NCBI GenBank assembly: GCA_012934845.2
Contig: WNNJ02001917.1
Coordinates: 22,056 to 86,055 of the forward strand
DNA: 64,000 nt
DNA from: Pomphorhynchus laevis
Lineage: Eukaryota; Acanthocephala; Palaeacanthocephala; Echinorhynchida; Pomphorhynchidae
Direction of reading: 5' to 3'
Position numbers and translations under genes: made by a program. The notes beneath the pieces are model-generated. The model saw only the letters and a program-made list of their open reading frames with translations, did no database searches and was not told the DNA's origin. Positions 54,690 through 64,000 of this stretch are shown here, in pieces. Position 1 is the stretch's first letter. The number at the start of each line of letters is the position of its first letter.

Positions 54690-55385
54690 TAGCTGCACAA
54701 AACCATATAAATTAATAGTAAATTTAGTTAATGTTAATTTAATGTTCATATCTAGATATACACCTTCTTTATCATTAATATTGGTTTTGTTAAGAATAAG
54801 GCTTTCTGAATAAATGTGCTCACTAATTGAATAAAAATCATTAGAATTAAATACACATATATCATCAATGTATCGAAACATATATTTCATATCTTTATAT
54901 AATTTAGATTTATTTTTTAAACAGTTATGAACAAATTCATATTCTATAAAGCTTGAAAACAAGTCAGCTATAATTTGGCTACTATTACCACCCATTGGAA
55001 CACCTTTTATTTGTCTAAATATAGATGTCCCTACTTTTAAATAATTTTGATTTATCAAAATATTTAAGGATTCTATTAATTCAATTTTATCCATATATTT
55101 ATATTTATTTGATGGTTTAATTTTTGTTAGATAGGCGTTATAATTATTATAACATATATATGTATATCTTTTTCCGAATATAAGATTAATTAATTTTTCT
55201 AATGCATCTTTAATATCTACTAAATCTAGATTTGTATAAAGCGTACTAAAATCGTACGTATTTATTTATATTCTAAAAATTTATTCCTTTTGTGTGTTCT
55301 AAATATTCGTATGTAGAATTAATACTGAAATAGTGTTTTATATTAATAGTAATGTCGATTACCTATAATATTTTTTGAAACAATA
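54690..55385 (-). mobile_element. Naiad-like PLE fragment, RT palm (P7)
   Basis: Minus strand from motif A (YDFSTLYTNLD, about 55.23 kb) through MDKIELIESLNILINQNYLK, GVPMGGNSSQIIADLF (motif B), MFRYIDDICVFN (motif C) to DMNIKLTLTK. The open run 54615-55094 is 159 codons with intact YIDD. The thumb is lost. Confidence 0.85.
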
Positions 55386-55393
55386 ACAATTAA

Positions 55394-55870
55394 TTGACAA
55401 GAAAAACAATATACAATATTTTTCCTATTAACAACTGGTCCGGGTGTCAGGTCGTGGAGGCGATGCACGAATCAAACTACTCCAGACATGGCGATTCTGT
55501 GCCACAGAGCAGAGTTCTCTTTCAGATTAGCCATGGCGGTCTTCGGCCAGTTTCGAGATTGGATCTCTCCACCTGTACCGAGGTCCACCTCGAGGTCTCT
55601 TTCCAGAGAGTCCGGACTGGAAAACCCACCGAGGAAGGCGATACCTAAACATCCTCAGAACGTGTCCTAGCCACCTCAGCTGACTTGCTTCAATGTTAAG
55701 AAGCAGTGACTTTACTCCGAGTATTTCCTGGATGACCGAATTCCTAACCTTATCTCTAAGACTAAGACCAGCCACACCGCGATGGAACCTCATTTCGGTC
55801 GCCTGCACCCAAAGTTAATAACCATAGGTTAAGATAGGAATGAAGATTACGTGATAAACCGAAAGTTAAT
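55394..55870 (-). mobile_element. LINE 3' remnant
   Basis: 93 minus-strand codons (55527-55808): MQATEMRFHRGVAGLSLRDK, VRNSVIQEILGV, QLRWLGHVLRM and GKRPRGGPRYRWRDPISKLA. The RWxGHVxRM and RGRPRxRWxD pattern is the conserved C-terminal tail of several LINE clades. Only this tail remains. It separates two PLE fragments, so it may have inserted between or into them. GC content is clearly higher than in the flanking PLE sequence. Confidence 0.7.
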
Positions 55871-55894
55871 ATAACTTTATATGCATATTTTTCT

Positions 55895-56690
55895 GAATAT
55901 AAAGGAAAATTATTTCTCATTGGGACACTATTACCTTTTATTAAACACCTTTTATTTGTCTAAATATATATATGTCCCTACTTTTAAATAATTTTGATTT
56001 ATTAAATATTTAAGGATTCTAATAATTTAATTTTATCCATATATTCGTATTTGAATAAGGCTTTCTGGATAAATATGTTCACTAATTGAATAAAAATTAT
56101 TAGAATTAAATACACATATATCATCAATGTATCGAAACATATATTTCATATATTTATATTGTTTAGATTTAGTTTTTACACAGTTATGAACAAATTCATA
56201 TTCTATAAAGCTTAAAAACAAGTCAGCTATAATTGGGCTACTATTACCACCCATTGGAACACCTTTTACTTGTCTAAATATATATGTCCCTACTTTTAAA
56301 TAATTTTGATTTATCAAAATATTTAAGGATTCTAATAATTCAATTTTATCCATATATTTATATTTACTTGATGGTTTAATTTTTGTTAGATAGGCGTTAT
56401 AATTATTATAACATATATATGTATATCTTTTTCCGAATATAAGATTAATTAATTTTACTAACGCTTCTTTAATATCTACTAAATCTAGATTTGTATAAAG
56501 CGTACTAAAATCGTATGTATTTATATTTTGAAAATTTATTCCTTTTGTCTGTTCTAAAAATTCTTTTGTAGAATTAATACTGAAATAGTGTTTTATACCA
56601 GTATTAATTTTGATTACCTTGCAATATTTTTTAAAGTGTGCTTAAATTACTTTAAGTATTTTATTCACATAAACTGAAATGCCCAGTTTC
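55895..56690 (-). mobile_element. Naiad-like PLE fragment, RT palm (P8)
   Basis: Minus strand from INTGIKHYFSIN and NINTYDFSTLYTNLD (about 56.5 kb) to GVPMGGNSSPIIADLF and MFRYIDDICVFN, ending near 56050. A shorter second piece of the same region lies at 55895-56045. The open run 56033-56353 is 106 codons. Confidence 0.85.
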
Positions 56691-57770
56691 TTAAAGTGAA
56701 TTTCTTTATTATTTATACTTCGGGTCTATAGCCAGATGGCTGTTTTATTCATATAAATCTAAATTTAAATAAAGCGTACTAAAATTGTAAGTATTTATAT
56801 TTTGAAAATTTCTTTAATTATCTGTGCCGCCAACTGAGTCAATGATATTAAATATAAATTAAAAATAATGTTAAATAATATGAAAAAATAAAATCAGTTA
56901 AATATAATAACAGCAGTTTCAAACAAACCGCTTTGTAAACAGTTGAGGGAGCTTACTTTGGAAAGGAGTAAATAATGTAAAAAAAGCATTCAGCCCATTT
57001 AAAATTAAATAAGCTGTCAATTCAGCTTTTTCTGAAAATATATTCTTTTTGAACCATAAAAATTCTTTTGTAGAATTAATACTAAAATAGTGTTTTATAC
57101 GCGGTTTTTCTAAAAAAATGAAAATTTAAAGCATTCATGAATTGTAAATATTTCATATTGTAAAATTTTTTTTACAGAAAAAAGTTAAAATTATTCTACA
57201 AAAAAATTTTTATAATGCAGCAGAGCACAGGTTTTTTCTAAACCGTTTCATTTTTAAACGGTAATCGTATTTATGTAGCATTTTTAGATAATTCGAATTT
57301 GTTGAAAGCTATTGGTTGTATTTGCGTTATCCTATTTCGCATTAACTGACTTAAATAAAAATTATTTTTATTTTAATTCGTATTTAATAAATCGTATTTT
57401 AAATTTAAACTATATTCGCCTTTCTAAGTAATATATTTTAACGAAACTAAATCAAGCAATCGAAAGATTTATTAAATCGAAGAATAGAAACGAAAAATGT
57501 ATAAAAATTTAAAAATTTAGGACAATTTTATAATATAATATTGTAAATATTGTATAATATATTTTATATTATATAATATTTTTTGTATTACATATTATAT
57601 TTTGTAATGTAATTTCACATCCAAAATGTGAAAAATCAACTGCTTGATTTATTCTTACTAAGCTTAGTAAGGTTATTAATTTGGCAGATTGCAAGTATCT
57701 AAATTAAGCGTATAATAATTAGTTATTAAAGGAACAAAGAAGCAGAAATTATCATTTATTTGATAAAAGT
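56691..57770. other. AT-rich sequence with small PLE scraps
   Basis: Short minus-strand PLE matches occur near 56755-56815 and 57060-57105 (motif A flank). The rest is A/T-rich noncoding DNA with nothing recognised. Confidence 0.5.
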
Positions 57771-57806
57771 TCTATATTTCGATAGCTGCTGCTATCATAA
57801 TCAGGA
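57771..57806 (-). ncRNA. Decayed hammerhead-like motif of a PLE
   Basis: On the minus strand, CTGATTA (57804-57798) stands where CUGANGA is expected (G8 changed). One T follows, then stem II arms GATAGC and GCTATC with loop AGCA (57796-57781), GAAA (57780-57777) and TATA. GAAATATA allows a palindromic AUAU stem III with a UA cleavage pair, the layout of minimal dimeric PLE hammerheads. It lies about 360 bp downstream of a GIY-YIG fragment on the same strand. Confidence 0.45.
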
Positions 57807-58166
57807 TTACAATAGAATGTTTCACAATTTGTTTCCCCCGTGTTTCCAACATTTATACAAAAATACAATCATTGATGTGCCCCGCATTTCTACTTAAAAG
57901 AAAATACCGTGAAACAAAACAATCATACACTAAAATTTTACACACATTTTAAAACAACAAAATGAAAAAAGCAGAATCATAAAACAAAATAAAATTAAAA
58001 TCATAACATAAGTGATAAAAATACGAATTTAATAATATAAATAATGTAAAAGTAGAGTAATAAATTATAATTTAATCTAAACCAAAACAAAATAATAATA
58101 CAATTAGAAAAAACAAACGAATTGAAAAAATTAAAATAATGTAATATTGGAATAATTAATTATAAT

Positions 58167-58520
58167 TTAATTTAAGGTTGTAATTGAATTTATTATTAAG
58201 CTTAAAATTAGGTTCTTTTTTTTAATAAAATACGCTTTTTGAATAATGCGAGATAACAAGTTACTTTCAAATGATAAAATAGATGCATTTTTAAAATCAA
58301 CGGAATGATTCAAACTCACAAAATGCTGAGCAACATCACTAGAAGTGATCCCTTTACGTACATTGTAATTATATTGTTTAATACGCTTAACCAAACCTTG
58401 ACCCCTTTGACCAACATATACCTGTTCGCATTCTTTACAAGGTATTTTATAAACAATGTCATCTTTGTTAAAATCTGATTTACGCTTAAAAATGTTGTGA
58501 AGTTTTGGTAATTTTCGGAA
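58167..58520 (-). pseudogene. C-terminal-type GIY-YIG endonuclease of a second PLE lineage
   Basis: Minus-strand translation reads KLPKLHNIFKRKSDFNKDD, IVYKIPCKECEQVYVGQRGQ, LVKRIKQYNYNVRKG, DVAQHFVSLNHSVDF, ASILSFESN to IINSITTLN. VYKIPC...CxxVYVGQ is the GIY-YIG core with the C-x2-C pair typical of canonical PLEs, where this domain ends the protein. It differs from the N-terminal CTCGLQYIGKT version at 21.66 kb. Frame is open over about 110 codons. The RT it belonged to is not adjacent. Confidence 0.75.
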
Positions 58521-58559
58521 ATAATTGTTTATCGTATTTAATCGTATTTATTGGTATTG

Positions 58560-59800
58560 TAATGTGCTTTTTAATTTTATCAAATTAATAATCCTTTCAA
58601 ATTTTAATCTTATATGTATTTAAGCTTTCGCTATTAATAAGCTTTCCAAAGTTAGCATTAACGAATTGTTAATTTTATTGTTATTATTTAATATTCTTTA
58701 ATATCTGCTCAATCTAAATTAGTATAAAGCGTTCTAAAATCGTACGTATTTATATTCGGAAAATTTATTCCTTTTGTGTGTTCTAAAAATTCTTTTGTAA
58801 AATTAATAATGAAATAGTGTTTTATACCAGTATTAATTTCGATTACCTTGCAATATTTTTTAAAATGTGCTTTAATTACTTTAAGTATTTTATTCATATA
58901 GACAGAAAGTGGTTTTAATGTACATTTAAACGCACTACATATGAATCTAGGTTTTATTGGATTTTTATGTAATTTTGGATTCCAATATAATATAGGTATA
59001 GTTTTATTATCTGATTCAACCATTATACCCTTTTTATCCATTATAGAACAGTGACTTGTAATAATTGTTTCTAAACTTAACTCACTACGTTCATATGTTG
59101 GATTTACATTTAAATCATTAGAATTAACCTCTTTCATTAGTATATCATAATAAAGCCTTTTTGCATATGAAGACAAAGTTATTACTAGCTTTATCAATAG
59201 TTGTTATTATATAGTTATCCTTTAATTTAGTAAGTTCTTTATACATATCTTTATTAATTTTATCTTTTCCTTTTATAATTGTTTGTTATTTTCATTTTAT
59301 TTTTAATTTTATCAAATATATAATCTTTCCAAATTTTTATCTTAGATATATTCGAGCTTTCACTATTAATCAGCTTACTAAAGTAATCATTTAAGTTATT
59401 ATATAACGAACTGTAAATTTTATTTTTGTCGTTGTTATTATCTATATTTATACCCTTTTGATAGCAGCTTTCTTAATTCACAATTTTCAATTAATTCTAG
59501 ATTATGGGTACATATATGTTCATTTATTTTATCAAAACTAAGACTTTTACAATTGCATTCTGTTTCCATTATGTTTCTAATATTATCGTTACATATTGAT
59601 TTTAATTCTTTATTATAATTACAAATTTTTCGTCCTAATGGTGGTAGGAGTTTATACCTTATTTTAGGAATATATTTACTTAAATCTGACCCTATTATTT
59701 CTTTACTTTTAGAATTATTTAAAAGTCCGGCTATATTTATGTTATCTATACATTTATTAATGAAGTTTATGGTTAATGTATATTTTCTATTGTTATTATT
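58560..59800 (-). mobile_element. Naiad-like PLE fragment, linker to RT motif A (P9)
   Basis: The minus strand from about 59.8 kb shows the linker (KINEHICTHNLELIENCEL, YKRKDKINKDMYKELTKLK), then IDKASNNFVFI, the open run 59197-58709 (162 codons; LYYDILMKEVNSNDLN, PKLHKNPIKPRFICSAFKC, EINTGIKHYF) and motif A (TYDFRTLYTNLD). Scraps of the linker reappear at 58560-58690. The catalytic YIDD half is missing. Confidence 0.8.
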
Positions 59801-59814
59801 AACATTTATTTGAT

Positions 59815-59944
59815 AAAGAATTATTGGAGCTGGATCGAAGAAAAGAAGACATTATTTTTGATATTTGCTGAAGATGCTAACAGATGTTAGCGAAATATAA
59901 AAAAAAGTTTCCTATTTTCTTTGATTTAACTCCAATAATTCTTT
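59815..59944. repeat. 130-bp unit with 15-bp terminal inverted repeats
   Basis: AAAGAATTATTGGAG (59815-59829) and its exact complement (59930-59944) bound a segment that contains a hammerhead-like core. It interrupts or borders minus-strand PLE sequence. No clear target duplication was found. Confidence 0.6.
59866..59900 (+). ncRNA. Hammerhead-ribozyme-like motif with complete core
   Basis: CTGAAGA (59868-59874) matches CUGANGA exactly. After one T, stem II arms GCTAAC (59876-59881) and GTTAGC (59886-59891) close a 4-nt loop, and GAAA (59892-59895) follows directly. TATA comes next, so a palindromic AUAU stem III and UA cleavage pair are possible. The extra T after the core and weak stem I pairing are deviations. 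It is the best-preserved of three such motifs. Confidence 0.5.
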
Positions 59945-60434
59945 TACATTTATATTATTCCATTAATTTAAAATTTTATTAATAACATTTCATTAATTAA
60001 TTTTTAATTAAAATCTTTATTAAAGGGCATTTATCTTTTATTTAACAGTTGAGTTGGCAAGCGTCATTTGACGACTGAAATGATCTCTTGAACCTTTTTA
60101 GAGATAAACGCTAGGCAGTCTGAACGTGCTCTAAAGTTTGAGATATCGTTATATAATATTTTTATATGATGCAAATTTATCTGATTTTATGCATGTTGTA
60201 TCGGAGAGCAAAAATATCGCAGAGCGGATTGTGTAGCGGCTTTTTTAGGGCGGTTCAAAAACGCCTTTTTCTTTCATATCAATATTTGAAATTGTGTTCA
60301 ATCTTTTATATCTAAAGAATACTAACATATTCAAATTTCAGCGAGAACGAACATTCTCTACTATTTCCACATTAATTTAATGTGGGGATAGTATTTCAGT
60401 ATAAATTTCAATCATATTTAGCTCAGCATTTTTT
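59945..60434. other. AT-rich sequence, nothing recognised
   Basis: Noncoding. It contains a short inverted repeat (CCACATTAA/TTAATGTGG near 60368-60386). Confidence 0.5.
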
Positions 60435-61165
60435 TGGCTACTATTACCACCCATTGGAACAAATTTTATTTGTTTAAATATATATGTTCTTACCTTTAAA
60501 TAATTTTGATTTATTAAAATATTAATGGATTCTAATAATGTAATTTTATCCATATATTAATATTTACTTGATGATTTTATTTTTGTTAGATATGCGTTAT
60601 AGTTATTATAACATATATATTTATATTTTTCCGAATATGAGATTTATTAATTTTTCTAATGCATCTTTAATATCTGTTAAATCTCGATTTGTATAAAGCG
60701 TACTAATATTAATACAGTATTAATACTGAAATAGTGTTATATACCATTATTAATTACTTTGAGTAGTGTATATAAAAAGAAAGTGGTTTTAGTGTACATT
60801 TAAACCCATTACATATGAACCTAGGTTTTATTGGATTTTTATGTAATTTTGGATTCCAATATAATATAGGTATACAGTGACTTGTAATAATTGTTTCTAA
60901 ACTCAACTCACTACGTTCATATGTTGGATTTACATTTAAATCATTAGAAATTACCTCTTTCATCAGTATATCATAATAAAGTGTTTTGCATATGAAGACA
61001 AAGTTATTACTAGCTTTATCAATAGTTGTTATTATATAGTTATCCTTTAATTTAGGAAGTTATGTATACATATCTTTATTAATTTGATCTTTCCTTTTAT
61101 AATTGTTTGTTATTTTCATTTTATCTCTAATTTTATCTAATATATAAGTTTTCCAGGATCATACA
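60435..61165 (-). mobile_element. Naiad-like PLE fragment (P10)
   Basis: Minus strand from the linker (MKITNNYKRKDQINKDMYT, about 61.1 kb) through DKASNNFVF, MKEVISNDLNVNPTYERSEL, PKLHKNPIKPRFICNGFKC, a broken motif A region and MDKI...ESINILINQNYLK to motif B (MGGNSS, about 60.45 kb). It is heavily mutated with internal losses. Confidence 0.75.
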
Positions 61166-62960
61166 TTAACGCTTATCTTGCTTATATTAAAGATCAATTA
61201 ATTTTAATTTTTATTAATACTCAAATTTATTTAATTGTATTAACCTTGCATGTGATTTGTCTAAACGTTCAAAAGTAATCAATAAAGAACACATTAACTT
61301 GCTCTTAGCAAACATAAATGCGTAGATATTTACGAACTATTTACATAATATATTATATAATATACATAATATATATATATATATTTTATAATAAATTATT
61401 ATTATTTCATATATATAAATATTCTACTTTTTTATTATCTGCTTAGCTACAGTCCTCTTCTGTTCATGTTATTATCAAATTCATCTATCACACGCCTTAA
61501 AAGATAATGAAATCGAAACGATAAACTAGATTTGCATTATTACTTACATGACTAAATTATCCACTAATGTATACATATTTATATCATGGTTTATAGCTCT
61601 GCTGTAAAACAATAAAGATTTGCATGTGAAAGTCAAGGCTGGAGTTTGTGTTAGTATCATGCGAACAATAGCAAAATGATCACAATTAAGTATGCGAATT
61701 CACCCTAGTATCCTCTGCAAATATCTGCGCCATACTCAATCGTGAATCACAATATAAATGCTTGCATTATCTAATATTTAAATGTTGGATTCAAAATTAT
61801 TTTAAAGCAATAATGATCTTACCTTTAAATGTTATCAAAATATAATAAATATCAGTCGAATATTTTTGCTCGCCAGTATATTCGCCAGTCTATTATGAAG
61901 CAAAAGCTAATACTACATGATAATATTTAAGTTTCAAGTATATTCTTTTTTGTTCATGAATTATAGCTCTGCTGTAGAACACTAAAGGCTGGAGTTTGTG
62001 TTAATTTATTTATTTCATGCAGGCTCTTTCGAAGGGGGAACGGTTTAACATCTAGATCAGGTCATTCTGGCATTGAAAAGTCAAAAATCATCGAACAGAA
62101 AACTAATACATATCTGCATGCCTGCTGAAATTCACAATTGAGTTTATTAAAAAATTTTGAATTAAAATTTATTATACATAATTTAAAATTAAAATAATTT
62201 TTTATGATATAAAGTTTGTTCATCTTCCAGTACAATGCTAACAAAGTAATATTATTATAATATATTCTAATAATATTTCTATTATAATATATTATTTTAA
62301 TAATTAGATATAAAAACTAATTATTTTAATAAAAATATACAAATTTCAATTATATTTATATTATAGTATCAATTATATTTCTATTGGTATCTTTATTTCT
62401 ATTAGTTTCTATGAGTATTTAGGGTTGATCTTAAAATTTAATAAATGAATTCGACCAGAAGATCCCAATGGAGTTGAAAGTAATGAAGGAATGTTACCAT
62501 AGCTGGTTTCTGCTGCGAAATCACTGTGTGATTTAGCAAATTTGGTTAGATATAATTAAATATACTTTCAAATGATCACTGCAACTATTCAATAATCTCC
62601 AAATCACATCAGTGTTATATATGCAAATGTTAGTGTTATATATAAGAATGCTTTTATTATTGAGCAATGTTATTAATTAATAATTAAGATTACTACAATT
62701 TAAATATTTTTATATTAATATTTAGACAACTTATTATTTAATTACGCTAAATTAAGTTGTATAATAAATTTGTAAATAAGTTATAAAGTTATTTTAAGTT
62801 ACTATATTAAATAGTTATTATAATAATTATATATTATAAGTTATTATAAGTTATATATATTATAAATAATACTTTTATATATTTGTAATATATTGGATAA
62901 CAAATGCTAATAATATCATTTAAACATAAAATTCATAAATAAATATATAGATAATATAAG
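61166..62960. other. AT-rich sequence without a recognisable gene
   Basis: Contains a diverged repeat (CATGAATTATAGCTCTGCTGTA near 61955 versus CATGGTTTATAGCTCTGCTGTA near 61586, each followed by GGCTGGAGTTTGTGTTA). The short frame 62062-62244 (minus) is unrecognised. Confidence 0.5.
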
Positions 62961-62964
62961 TATA

Positions 62965-63470
62965 TGTAGACCTTTAATAATTCTAAAAGTAAAGAAATAA
63001 TAGGATCAGATTTAAGTAAATATATTCCTAAAATAAGGTATAAGTTGTTAATTTAGGACGGAAAATTTGTAATTATAATAAAGAATTAAAATCAATATGT
63101 AACGATAATATTAGAAACATCATAGAAACAGAATGCAATTGCAAAAGTCTTAATTTTGAAAAAATAAATGAACATATATGCATTCATAATCTATAGTAAA
63201 TTGAAAACAATGAATTAAGGAAAATGCTATCAAAAGGGTATAAATATAGATTAAATAATGATGATAAAAATAAAATTTACAATGCGTTAAAATTTACTTT
63301 GGTAAGCTGATTAATAGCGAAAGCTTAAATACACCTAAGATTAAAATTTGGAAAGATTATATATTTGATGAATTATTTTATTAAATTAAAAAGAAAATTA
63401 AAATAGCAAGCAATTATTAAAGGAAAGATATAATTAAAGAACTGTAGTGAAGCAGATAATATGGTTTATT
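62965..63470 (+). mobile_element. Naiad-like PLE fragment, linker region (P11)
   Basis: The plus strand carries the linker region between endonuclease and RT: SKEIIGSDLSKYIPKIRYKL, ETECNCKSLNFEKINEHICI, LRKMLSKGYKYRLNND and LKIWKDYIFD. It matches 22.08-22.40 kb and, in reverse, 59.5-59.7 kb. It is broken by stops and lacks both endonuclease and RT. Confidence 0.75.
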
Positions 63471-63586
63471 CGCAAAAGTAGAATATATATGAAACAAATA
63501 TAATTTATTATAAATAAATTAAAAAAACTCTTGAATGCTATATATCTTGAATGCTCTTGGGGCATCACGAAATCGTATTTGTGACA

Positions 63587-63653
63587 GCTTCAGCAGTCAA
63601 GAGAGCGATTTCAGCAGTCAATATTTCAGCAGTCAATATTCTTGACTGCTGAA
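63587..63653. repeat. Repeated TCAGCAGTCAA ending in a perfect hairpin
   Basis: TCAGCAGTCAA occurs three times (about 63588, 63611 and 63626). The last copy pairs with TTGACTGCTGAA (63642-63653) as a 12-bp hairpin with a 5-nt loop. Confidence 0.8.
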
Positions 63654-64000
63654 TGCGCTTTTAGCAGTCTTTGGGTATTTCCGAAACGCTTTGATTCGGT
63701 GACTCCTTTGGAAACTTGTGCAAAATACTGGAATATCTGGACGTTTTCTGGTGCTGTTGAATTCGGTGATACAACCTTATCTCTGAGCCTTTTCGATGTT
63801 TAAAACGGTCATAATCGTCAAATATTAACAAAAATTTAATACAGGGAGATCCGCCTGGTCCTTTTTTTATTTTTTTCCTTCTTGATTGATCTTCTAGTCC
63901 AATTATATTTAGATTCAACGTTGATTGATAGAGTTCTCTATTTTTCTCTCTATCGATGATTTGTCGATAATGCGTACTGATTTTTTCACTGTGGAATATG
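63654..64000. other. Unassigned end of window
   Basis: A minus-strand frame of 85 codons (63661-63918, MNLNIIGLEDQSRRKKIKKG) is somewhat basic but unrecognised. It may be a fragment running beyond the window. Confidence 0.3.

Noticed and set aside
1-64000. Telomeric repeats, which could explain the PLE density
   Set aside because: No TTAGG-type array was seen anywhere in the window.
1-64000. CRISPR array or bacterial operon
   Set aside because: The tandem repeats (22, 39 and 315 bp) lack unique spacers of constant length, and all coding content is eukaryotic transposon-derived.

Overview
This 64 kb window is a transposon graveyard from an AT-rich eukaryotic genome. I found no convincing host gene, tRNA, rRNA or CRISPR array. 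The mix of elements (Ty3/gypsy LTR elements, CR1/L2-, Jockey/I- and RTE-type LINEs, Tc1/mariner-like DNA transposons and many Penelope-like elements) fits an arthropod, most likely an insect, and an ant or other hymenopteran is plausible. The species is an inference; nothing here fixes it.

Left third (1-21.4 kb): AT-rich sequence with Penelope-like (PLE) fragments (1.4-2.9 and 5.0-5.6 kb), a decayed LINE reverse-transcriptase piece (8.7-9.3 kb, minus strand) and two adjacent long inverted repeats. A Ty3/gypsy element with identical 90-bp terminal repeats follows (10.4-14.3 kb). Next come two copies of one Jockey/I-type LINE (14.3-16.7 and 17.6-18.8 kb) separated by the 3' half of a Tc1/mariner-like element whose inner terminal repeat has grown into a 22-bp minisatellite. 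A heavily decayed gypsy fossil lies at 18.9-20.7 kb.

Middle (21.4-47.9 kb): the best-preserved PLE (21.5-24.1 kb) has its GIY-YIG endonuclease upstream of the reverse transcriptase (permuted, Naiad-like order) and ends in a structured RNA motif also found in tandem at 2.1-2.8 kb. An RTE-like LINE lies on the minus strand (25.7-28.6 kb). A CR1/L2-type LINE, called LINE A here, occurs three times (29.0-34.3, 35.9-38.7 and 43.8-45.6 kb). The first copy is split by a gypsy fossil with a 5-bp target duplication. The third copy is nested inside a nearly complete second LINE (LINE B, 41.1-47.5 kb), which itself sits inside a 315-bp tandem satellite. Three layers of insertion can therefore be dated relative to one another.

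Right third (47.9-64 kb): a decayed Tc-like element on the minus strand, then about 14 kb dominated by broken PLE copies in both orientations, a LINE 3' remnant, a second and nearly perfect copy of a 715-bp segment first seen at 24.8 kb, a palindromic AT satellite, a C-terminal-type GIY-YIG fragment from a different PLE lineage, and hammerhead-ribozyme-like motifs.

The strongest leads are the structured RNA at the 3' end of the Naiad-like PLE, the three hammerhead-like cores, the 62-nt copy of target sequence at the 5' junction of a LINE insertion, and the satellite-LINE B-LINE A nest.
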